Assembly (NCBI GenBank): GCA_021160845.1
Contig: JAGHBT010000147.1
Coordinates: forward strand, 1 to 7,260
Direction of reading: 5' to 3'
Source: a bacterium
GTDB lineage: Bacteria; Krumholzibacteriota; Krumholzibacteriia; Krumholzibacteriales; WJIX01
Length of the DNA stretch: 7,260 nucleotides
Shown here: positions 1-5,338 of the stretch, one piece after another
Layout: every line of letters starts with the position of its first letter
Numbering within the stretch: the first letter of the stretch is position 1
Program-made: the position numbers and the translations under genes
The notes under the pieces: generated by a model
What the model saw: only the letters and a program-made list of their open reading frames with translations
What the model was told of the DNA's origin: nothing
Databases searched by the model: none

Positions 1-21
1 ACATATTGTCGATGAATATGT
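1..21. repeat. AT-rich inverted repeat downstream of the ferritin gene
   Basis: ACATATT (1-7) and AATATGT (15-21) are exact reverse complements separated by 7 nt. The dyad sits 4 nt past the ferritin stop codon in the direction of transcription, where a terminator stem would be expected. It is AT-rich, and the window ends before any T tract could be seen, so terminator function is only a guess. Confidence 0.3.
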
Positions 22-25
22 ACTT

Positions 26-538
26 TTATTCTGTCTGGGACGATGGTGTATAAACCCTCGCCATTAGTTCTTTGTCTATCATAAACAGAGCATTCCCTTT
101 TTCTCCGGCAAGTTTAAGTTTGTCGAGAATTTCATTAACACTTGATTCTTCTTCAATCTGCTCGGAAATAAACCACTGTAAGAATATTCTTGAAGCATGG
201 TCATTTTCTTCTATTGCCAGATTCATCAGGTTATTTATAAGACTTGTTACGAATTTTTCGTGTTCGAGGGTTTTTTTAACCATTTCCATAGGTGTCCCAA
301 AGTCCGCTTGCGGTTGATCTATCGCTTTTAACTTTACTCGCGCGCTTTGTTCCTGAATGTAGTTATATATACGCATTGCGTGGTCAATTTCCTCCTGTTG
401 CTGTACAAAGTACCAGTTGGCAAACCCTTTTAACCCCTGAGATTCCGAATAGGATGACATCGAAAGATAAAGATATGCCGAGTATATCTCCTTATTTATC
501 TGTTCGTTCAAGGCTTCGATCATTTTGTCGCTTAGCAT
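26..538 (-). CDS. ftnA: Non-heme bacterial ferritin (FtnA type)
   Basis: This is an iron-storage protein that oxidises Fe(II) at a diiron ferroxidase centre and stores it as mineral in a 24-subunit shell. It has 170 residues counted from the ATG at 538, a normal length for the family. The ferroxidase residues fall at the positions familiar from E. coli FtnA: Glu17, Tyr24, Glu50, His53, Glu94, Gln127 and Glu130. The third-site residues Glu49, Glu126 and Glu129 are also present. A GTG two codons upstream (542-544) is a possible alternative start. I prefer the ATG because it gives family-standard numbering and places an AGGTAGG sequence 9 nt upstream. The gene lies 50 nt after rubredoxin and is the last of the stress island, suggesting it sequesters iron released or imported during oxidative stress. 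Bacterioferritin is unlikely, because the FtnA residue pattern fits throughout. Confidence 0.95.
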   Translation of the reverse strand: MLSDKMIEALNEQINKEIYSAYLYLSMSSYSESQGLKGFANWYFVQQQEEIDHAMRIYNYIQEQSARVKLKAIDQPQADFGTPMEMVKKTLEHEKFVTSLINNLMNLAIEENDHASRIFLQWFISEQIEEESSVNEILDKLKLAGEKGNALFMIDKELMARVYTPSSQTE

Positions 539-588
539 TTTCACAAACCTACCTTTTAAAAAACGCCTGCGTGATAATAATAATAAAT

Positions 589-747
589 TTACATAATCTC
601 GAATTCATCTTTACCAACTCCGCAATCGGGGCAAACCCAATCATCCGGCAATTCTTCAAAGGGGGTCCCTGGTTTTATTCCACCATCAGAATCGCCCTCC
701 TCAGGATCATATACATAACCGCAAACCAAACACTTCCATTTTTTCAT
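589..747 (-). CDS. rub: Rubredoxin
   Basis: This is a 52-residue one-iron electron carrier of standard rubredoxin length. The two iron-binding knuckles are CLVCG at residues 6-10 and CPDCG near residue 39, with the usual YDPEEGD and GTPFEELPDDW segments between them. In anaerobes rubredoxin passes electrons to superoxide reductase, rubrerythrin and flavodiiron proteins, the first two of which are encoded just upstream here. The open frame could be read 26 codons further upstream. The ATG at 747 is clearly the start, because it gives the canonical protein and has AAAGGAG 6 nt before it. The gene lies 112 nt after the phosphatase and 50 nt before ferritin, so rubredoxin and ferritin are probably cotranscribed. 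Confidence 0.97.
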   Translation of the reverse strand: MKKWKCLVCGYVYDPEEGDSDGGIKPGTPFEELPDDWVCPDCGVGKDEFEIM

Positions 748-859
748 TTCATTCTCCTTTAAAACTAAAACCCTAAATAATCCAACCTTCCATAAATAGT
801 GCTTTATTCCATATTGAACAAACAAAACCCATCACCAAGATAATATTTTCCGCTATATT

Positions 860-1849
860 TTACCCCCCTTTTGAAGTAATAATAACTATTGTTATTTCAT
901 CAGTTAAAGGAATACTGCCGATAAATTCATTCAATTTAACTAGTATCTCATTAACTATTTTTCGGGGGGGAGTTCCCCTATTACTTTCAAGTATTTTGGC
1001 TATTTTTCTACGACCAAAAAAATCACCATCGGCGTTTCTTGCTTCAACTATCCCATCTGAAAAAATACAAAGCGTGTCGCCTCTCTCGAAAGAAACCATA
1101 TTCTCCCTGTAATAAAAATCGGAATCTATTCCGACTATCAGCTGCGTATCAAGAAGTGAACCTGCTTTTCCATTCTCACGGATAAGAAAGGGTGGCTCAT
1201 GCCCCGCCAATGTGTATTTTAGCATTCCGGTATTAGAATTAAAAAGCATACACATCAGTGTAAGAAAAACCCCTTGCCCTTCAAATATTTCATTTATCTT
1301 ACCATTTAATAGTCTTACAACTTTACCGGGACTTAACAGTTCCATTTCCATCTTAGCCGAACAGGAAGTTTCAACATATTCTCCCATGGTCTTAGCAGCC
1401 AAGGCATTGATATGTGTCGTTTCTATACTATGGCCCATCACATCATAAAGAAGCAAGAATGTGCCTCTAGCTTCAAGATCGTGTTCCTTAATAATAGTAG
1501 ATAGAATATTATCCCCCCCCACAAGCACTGCTGGAAGCGATACAGCGGCAGTTTCAAGATCATCAGAAACATCAAGGGGAATAAAAGAAGGCTTTTGAGG
1601 AATGGCATAAGAAAGATCACTACCCGACTGCTCCGAATCATCCCAACCCCTTTCAATAGCCTGATACTCATTTGTAAGAAGATGCCTATGTCCACGTTCT
1701 TCCTCCGCAAGCCTTGAGAGAAGCCCCCTTACGCCCTGAGGAAGAGAAAGATTTTCACTTCCCCTGGAATAATAGTTAAAAGCCGTCGTTTCCCTTTTTA
1801 TCGCTACCGAAAGCACCTTCAATACTTGCTCTATCTCACTACGACTCAT
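860..1849 (-). CDS. Ferritin-like (rubrerythrin-type) domain fused to a SpoIIE/RsbU-family PP2C phosphatase
   Basis: The protein has 329 residues. Residues 1-66 form two predicted helices with diiron-type ligands: Glu20 in a KRETTAF segment, then EEERGH giving Glu51 and His54. This is half of a rubrerythrin-like bundle. Residues 95-329 are a SpoIIE-type serine phosphatase with its metal-site motifs intact: VGGD (Asp113), DVMGH (Asp136), AGHEPP (215-220), SDG (Asp265) and TDE (Asp317). Such phosphatases usually dephosphorylate STAS anti-anti-sigma proteins. Fusion to a diiron module suggests control by O2, peroxide or iron, which is inference. No STAS, anti-sigma or sigma gene is visible. The start at 1849 follows a weak GGA 6 nt upstream and lies 25 nt past the flavin-reductase stop. 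A start at 1906 would overlap that gene and lacks a Shine-Dalgarno. The coding sequence contains G8, C7 and C6 runs. Confidence 0.88.
   Translation of the reverse strand: MSRSEIEQVLKVLSVAIKRETTAFNYYSRGSENLSLPQGVRGLLSRLAEEERGHRHLLTNEYQAIERGWDDSEQSGSDLSYAIPQKPSFIPLDVSDDLETAAVSLPAVLVGGDNILSTIIKEHDLEARGTFLLLYDVMGHSIETTHINALAAKTMGEYVETSCSAKMEMELLSPGKVVRLLNGKINEIFEGQGVFLTLMCMLFNSNTGMLKYTLAGHEPPFLIRENGKAGSLLDTQLIVGIDSDFYYRENMVSFERGDTLCIFSDGIVEARNADGDFFGRRKIAKILESNRGTPPRKIVNEILVKLNEFIGSIPLTDEITIVIITSKGG
1513..1520. repeat. G8/C8 homopolymer tract inside the phosphatase active-site motif
   Basis: Eight consecutive C on the plus strand (G8 on the coding strand) encode the end of Val110 through Gly111, Gly112 and the first base of Asp113, the metal-binding GGD motif. 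The frame is intact in this sequence. A one-base slip would remove the catalytic domain. The run is conspicuous in an AT-rich region. Confidence 0.9.
1651..1849 (-). other. Region encoding the two-helix ferritin-like input domain of the phosphatase
   Basis: This part of the phosphatase gene encodes residues 1-66. Helix A (about residues 4-33) carries Glu20, and helix B (about 36-66) carries the Glu51-x2-His54 pair. A complete ferritin or rubrerythrin fold needs four helices, so this half-module could form a diiron site only by pairing with a second subunit, as in encapsulated ferritins with a similar Glu, Glu-x2-His set. The ligand reading comes directly from the sequence; the dimer is inference. 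Confidence 0.65.
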
Positions 1850-1874
1850 TGCTTTTCCATCCCGCTTAAGGATA

Positions 1875-2489
1875 TTAAGAGTTTTTAACCTTGCTATAAT
1901 ACGCATATGTCATTGGAGTTTTATCGTTTAACAATTTTACTCCCACTATATTCCCAATAAATATACTGTGAGTTCCAGCATCGACAGTTTTGTCTTGCAA
2001 AACAGAACATTCAATATAACCAACAGCGTTTTTTAATACGGGACACCCAGTTTCACCTGTCAAAACGGTAATGCCCTTAAACTTGTCAAAATCCCTCCCG
2101 GATCTGTATCCGAATCGCCTGACTATTCTCTGATCGTCTTCCCCCAGAATAGATGCCGCGAAAACGCCACTTTTTACGATATAGTCATGCGTTAAGTTTC
2201 CGTGATTTATCCCGATGGCAAAACGAGGGGGATTACTGGTTATTTGAAAAAGTGTATTACATATCTGTCCATTGATCTTGTCACCATCCACAGAACTTAC
2301 AAGATATAACCCATAACTTACTTTCCCACAGACACGAATTATATCGTCGATTTTATCATCGGGAATGTAGTATTCGCCTTTACTTTTAAAATTTTTCCTG
2401 TCACTGCCGCATTTGGGACAGCGCTTCGGCGGGAAAAGGTCAACCGCTACAAATCCGCATTTACCGCAAACCCAGTTTTGAGCTACCAC
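1875..2489 (-). CDS. Rubredoxin-like domain fused to a flavin reductase-like (FMN split-barrel) domain
   Basis: This 204-residue protein is related to flavoredoxin and the high-molecular-weight rubredoxin (Hrb) of acetogens. Residues 1-28 form a compact iron- or zinc-binding knuckle pair: CGKC (Cys8, Cys11) and CPKC (Cys24, Cys27), only 12 residues apart, as in the C-terminal domain of rubrerythrin. Residues from about 42 to the end are an FMN-binding flavin reductase-like domain with the family's INGQIxNTxFQITSxPP segment and an FGYRSGRDFDKF segment. Its likely role is moving electrons from NAD(P)H through FMN to its own metal site and on to diiron partners. The metal domain is N-terminal here, whereas known Hrb has it C-terminal. 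Translation starts at GTG (2487-2489), preceded by GGAGG at 7 nt. The gene ends 25 nt before the phosphatase fusion, suggesting translational coupling. Confidence 0.9.
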   Translation of the reverse strand: MVAQNWVCGKCGFVAVDLFPPKRCPKCGSDRKNFKSKGEYYIPDDKIDDIIRVCGKVSYGLYLVSSVDGDKINGQICNTLFQITSNPPRFAIGINHGNLTHDYIVKSGVFAASILGEDDQRIVRRFGYRSGRDFDKFKGITVLTGETGCPVLKNAVGYIECSVLQDKTVDAGTHSIFIGNIVGVKLLNDKTPMTYAYYSKVKNS

Positions 2490-2655
2490 AAAACCACCTC
2501 CGGAAAATATACTGAGAAATCCATATTATTCCCCCGCAGACCAACCCCATACTGTCAATAAATAGCGCTGCTCACCACCGCCAGCATAAGGAATAATCAA
2601 TTTGTACCCTCTAGATCAGTAAAATTCTATATCTTGTTTCACTACCTCATTTACC

Positions 2656-3231
2656 CTACCAGTTTTCACCAAGAACTTCAAAATAGGCACGCGGATGCGC
2701 GCAGGCGGGACACATATCCGGCGCTTCTGTCCCTTCATGGATATATCCGCAATTGCTGCACCGCCATCTCACGGGTTTTTCCTTCTTGAATACCTTATCC
2801 TTTTCAATATTCTCGAGAAAGTCCAGATAGCGTTTCTCGTGCTGTTTTTCAGCTACGGCTATAGCCCTAAAAACATCCGCTATTGCGGAAAAACCCTCCT
2901 CTTCTGCCTCTTCGGCAAACGCGGGATACATCTCAGAATGCTCATAATTCTCACCAGCGGCGGAGGCTTTGAGATTCTCGATTGTAGAAGCTATCACACC
3001 CGCGGGGAAACCGGCGCTTATTTCAACTTCTCCCCCTTCAAGAAATTTAAATAAACGTTTCGCGTTTTCCTTTTCGTTAAGGGCAGTCTCAAGGAATATA
3101 TTCGCGATCTGAACATATCCTTCTTTCTTTGCCTTTGATGCAAAATAATCGTAGCGATTCCTGGCTTGTGATTCTCCGGCGAATGCCGCGAGTAAGTTCT
3201 TTTCTGTCTTTGTTCCTTTTAAAGATGCCAC
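2656..3231 (-). CDS. rbr: Rubrerythrin (with His56 replaced by Asn)
   Basis: This is a diiron NADH-dependent peroxidase of the cytoplasm that reduces H2O2 to water with electrons from rubredoxin. It has 191 residues, the same length as Desulfovibrio rubrerythrin, and can be numbered identically. Diiron ligands Glu20, Glu53, Glu94, Glu97, Glu128 and His131 are present. Position 56, normally His in EKEH or EREH, is Asn (EKEN, codon AAC). The C-terminal rubredoxin domain has CSNC and CPAC, ending in LGENW. The start is GTG at 3231: AGGAG lies 8 nt upstream, and it yields the family N-terminus ASLKGTKTEKN. An ATG at 3276 would add 15 residues unlike the family. The gene is 125 nt after desulfoferrodoxin, with which it works in superoxide and peroxide removal. 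Confidence 0.96.
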   Translation of the reverse strand: MASLKGTKTEKNLLAAFAGESQARNRYDYFASKAKKEGYVQIANIFLETALNEKENAKRLFKFLEGGEVEISAGFPAGVIASTIENLKASAAGENYEHSEMYPAFAEEAEEEGFSAIADVFRAIAVAEKQHEKRYLDFLENIEKDKVFKKEKPVRWRCSNCGYIHEGTEAPDMCPACAHPRAYFEVLGENW

Positions 3232-3290
3232 TATTATTTCTCCTTCGCTTAAAATATACCACCTAAAAAAACACATATATAAGGACTATT

Positions 3291-3312
3291 GAACGGTGAA
3301 GTGACACCGTTC
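3291..3312 (-). terminator. Hairpin between desulfoferrodoxin and rubrerythrin, possible terminator
   Basis: GAACGGTG (3291-3298) and CACCGTTC (3305-3312) form a perfect 8-bp stem with a 6-nt loop, 45 nt past the desulfoferrodoxin stop. A T7 run occurs about 20 nt further along the minus strand, too far for a standard intrinsic terminator. The hairpin may therefore be a Rho-assisted terminator, a processing or mRNA-stability element, or an operator. Confidence 0.4.
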
Positions 3313-3356
3313 GTTCCATTCGTCATATTAACACCCATGAAACTCAGGGTTGCACA

Positions 3357-3749
3357 CTATTCTTTATTAGACCAGTGCCCATGCACATTACAGTATTCAC
3401 GAGCATATAATACCTTGCTGCAACTTTCACACACCAGAAAATCCGCTTCAGGGGAATCTCCGGGTTTAAGGTGTTTACGATATGCTCTGTCGTTGTCATC
3501 AACAATCTCTATCCATTCGATATAATGTTCATCGGTCATCGGATGAGCAGTGCTTCCCACTACCACCTTTACATTCTCACCCTCCCTTGTAATAACGGGA
3601 ATATGCTTCTCCGTCTTCCAGTCGGCATTCTGCTCCTCCATCAGTTTCATTGGCTGATTACAACAGACAAGCTCACCCTTTCCACCATGGAATACCTCTA
3701 CAATATTTCCGCAAATCTCGCACTTGTAAACCTGCATTCTCTCAACCAT
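3357..3749 (-). CDS. dfx: Desulfoferrodoxin (superoxide reductase, two-domain class)
   Basis: This protein reduces superoxide to H2O2 without releasing O2. It has 130 residues. The N-terminal centre I domain binds iron through Cys10, Cys13, Cys29 and Cys30 (CEIC and CC). The catalytic centre II has the His4Cys set: His49 in EKHIPV, His69 and His75 in HPMTDEH, Cys120 and His123 in CNVHGHW. The conserved Glu47 and Lys48 next to the open iron site are also present. A second pair, Cys107 and Cys110 (CESC), lies shortly before catalytic Cys120, a position where the D. vulgaris protein as I recall it has no such motif. The start at 3749 is well supported: AGGAGG lies 7 nt upstream. The next gene is rubrerythrin, which can consume the H2O2 made here. 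Rubredoxin downstream is the usual electron donor. Confidence 0.97.
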   Translation of the reverse strand: MVERMQVYKCEICGNIVEVFHGGKGELVCCNQPMKLMEEQNADWKTEKHIPVITREGENVKVVVGSTAHPMTDEHYIEWIEIVDDNDRAYRKHLKPGDSPEADFLVCESCSKVLYAREYCNVHGHWSNKE

Positions 3750-3912
3750 CTCCGAACCTCCTTCTTCCTTTCCATAAGGACAAAAAATATTTCAGTTTCT
3801 CCACAGGTGTAATTCCCACTTGAGTTCCCACATCTCTTTATTGATCTCTCCAAACATCTGTATTGTTCAACTGTTGGAAATAAGCGATGATTTTTTCATC
3901 TCTCAATTTTTG

Positions 3913-5220
3913 TCAACCCATCATACGGACAATATCTTCCTCCGGATCCCCAATAATATGTATATCATAAGTATCCACAAGAACCTTCAAGATATCTTCG
4001 TTCACCCAAGCTGGAAGTATAGGGCCAAGGGTTATACCCTTGATTCCAAGATGGAGCAAACTCCACAGAATGGAAACCGCCTTCTGTTCCATCCAGCTTA
4101 TATTCATCGATAGCGGAAGCTCATTAATGCTAACGCCAAATAGATCAGCGAGCCCAGTCGCGATATCAACCGCCACAATCGCGTCATTGCACTGCCCGAT
4201 ATCAATTAGACGGGGAACACCTTCTATATCGCCAAGATCCAGATCGTTGAACCTGAATTTGCCGCAGGCAAGCGTGAGAATTACCGTATCTTTAGGAAGC
4301 TTCTCAACAAAATCGCGATAATAGCTACTCTTTTTCAACGGAGCGTCACAACCTCCAACAAGGAAAAAATGTCTTATTTTGCCCGTCTCTACCAGCCCCT
4401 TAATCTTGTCTGCAAGAGAGAGAACCACATTCGCTGAGAAACCCGTTGTCAGAGTAAACTCTCCCTGCTTGTCAGGAAGTTCAGGCAGAGATTTTGCCTT
4501 CTCTATAAGCGCGCTGAAATCGTAACCGTCTATATGTGTTACACCCGGCATATGTACCGGCCCGGTTGTGAACATACGGTCCTTATATTCATCCTTCGGA
4601 GGCATTATACAGTTGGATGTAACAAGAATGGCAACAGGGTATTCAGCAAAAAGCTTCTTCTGATCGAACCATGCCTTCCCAAGATTACCTACAAGATGTT
4701 TATATTTTTTAAGCCCCGGGTAACCATGCGCCGGAAGCATCTCCGAGTGAGTATATACATTGATTCCCGTACCCTCTGTCTGCTTTAACAATTCTCCTAT
4801 GGCCTTGAGCCCGTGACCGGTCACGAGAATACCCGGGCCTTTTACGGTGCCAGTCTGTACTTCATTTGGCTGAGGCTCGCCGAACGCATCTATATGCGCG
4901 TTCTTAAGAAGTCTCATAGTACGCACATTCATCTCGCCGGCTTCCAGAGCCATGGCGATAAGGTCTTCCGCTTCGAAATTGACATTTGTGAATGTCGCGT
5001 AAAAAGCCCTTTCCAAAAATGCGTCGACTTCGCTGTCTGTAGCCCCAAGTTCACGGGCGTGGTAGAGATAAGCCGCCATCCCCTTAGCGGCAAATATTAA
5101 ATTGTCCTGCAACTTTGCTACAGTCGGCACCTTGCCGCAGACTCCACTTACGGTACATCCGGTGCCGTGAGCAGTCTGTGAGCACTGGTAACAAAACATG
5201 TTAATGGCATCTTCTCCCAT
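3913..5220 (-). CDS. hcp: Hybrid cluster protein (Hcp), short class III type
   Basis: Hcp carries a cubane cluster and a 4Fe-2S-2O hybrid cluster and is linked to NO reduction and nitrosative stress; it was earlier called hydroxylamine reductase. The N-terminal cubane motif is Cys10-x2-Cys13-x8-Cys22-x5-Cys28. All hybrid-cluster ligands are visible: His136, Glu160, Cys204, Cys291, Cys319, Cys344 and Glu378. At 435 residues it is about 110 shorter than class I Hcp. The first three ligands sit exactly 108 positions earlier than the Desulfovibrio ligands, so the missing part is the second helical bundle after the cubane motif, the known class III architecture rather than damage. The start at 5220 has AAGGAG 6 nt upstream. 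No Hcr reductase gene is adjacent. The upstream region has dense repeats that could bind a redox or NO regulator. Confidence 0.96.
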   Translation of the reverse strand: MGEDAINMFCYQCSQTAHGTGCTVSGVCGKVPTVAKLQDNLIFAAKGMAAYLYHARELGATDSEVDAFLERAFYATFTNVNFEAEDLIAMALEAGEMNVRTMRLLKNAHIDAFGEPQPNEVQTGTVKGPGILVTGHGLKAIGELLKQTEGTGINVYTHSEMLPAHGYPGLKKYKHLVGNLGKAWFDQKKLFAEYPVAILVTSNCIMPPKDEYKDRMFTTGPVHMPGVTHIDGYDFSALIEKAKSLPELPDKQGEFTLTTGFSANVVLSLADKIKGLVETGKIRHFFLVGGCDAPLKKSSYYRDFVEKLPKDTVILTLACGKFRFNDLDLGDIEGVPRLIDIGQCNDAIVAVDIATGLADLFGVSINELPLSMNISWMEQKAVSILWSLLHLGIKGITLGPILPAWVNEDILKVLVDTYDIHIIGDPEEDIVRMMG

Positions 5221-5243
5221 ATTTTTCTCCTTCTGATCCGGGT

Positions 5244-5282
5244 AAACAACTGTTCTTATTGTTTGAAACAGTATTATTGTTC
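5244..5282. promoter_or_regulatory. Nested dyads and direct repeats upstream of hcp, candidate operator
   Basis: Within 39 bp, 24 nt before the hcp start, several symmetric elements overlap. A perfect 11-bp palindrome TGTTTGAAACA lies at 5260-5270. An AAACAA/TTGTTT dyad spans 5244-5264. An ACTGTT/AACAGT dyad spans 5249-5272. A direct repeat TTATTGTT occurs at 5256-5263 and 5274-5281, 18 bp apart. This density suggests a regulator site. I cannot assign it to a known regulator. Confidence 0.4.
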
Positions 5283-5338
5283 ACTAATTTATTCTATCTC
5301 TAATCCAAGCCGTTTTTCTGTCATTGATTTACATAATC

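Noticed and set aside
558..572. Small stem followed by a T run between rubredoxin and ferritin as a terminator
   Set aside because: ACGC and GCGT leave only a 2-nt loop, so the real stem is about 3 bp. That is too weak to call.
748..825. 26-residue N-terminal extension of rubredoxin
   Set aside because: The canonical 52-residue rubredoxin begins at the ATG at 747 with AAAGGAG just upstream.
1850..1906. Longer phosphatase start at 1906 adding 19 residues
   Set aside because: It overlaps the end of the flavin-reductase gene, has no Shine-Dalgarno, and adds basic residues outside the ferritin-like domain. The ATG at 1849 fits better, though this is not proven.
2553..2558. TTGACA as a -35 box for the flavin-reductase gene
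   Set aside because: The nearest AT-rich hexamer (AATAAT) is 22 nt away, and the correct distance falls in a G run.
3232..3276. Rubrerythrin start at the ATG at 3276
   Set aside because: The 15 added residues are unlike the family, and the strong AGGAG lies inside them, 8 nt before the GTG at 3231.
3813..3831. Repeat of TTCCCAC with 12-bp period upstream of desulfoferrodoxin
   Set aside because: Only two exact 7-bp copies in a short gap, with no symmetry and no promoter context to support a role.
3861..3875. Words TATTGTTC and CAACTGTT shared between the desulfoferrodoxin and hcp upstream regions
   Set aside because: Two 8-mers in AT-rich DNA are expected by chance at about this rate, and their spacing differs (overlapping here, 20 nt apart at hcp).
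3886..3900. GATGA/TCATC dyad after hcp as a terminator
   Set aside because: A 5-bp AT-rich stem with no T tract in the transcription direction. Probably chance.
3911..3916. TTGACA at the hcp stop codon as a -35 box for desulfoferrodoxin
   Set aside because: No acceptable -10 hexamer lies 16-18 nt downstream; AAATCA is a poor match.
4534..5100. Plus-strand open frames opposite hcp and other genes
   Set aside because: They are antisense to strongly conserved coding sequence and have no recognisable domains.
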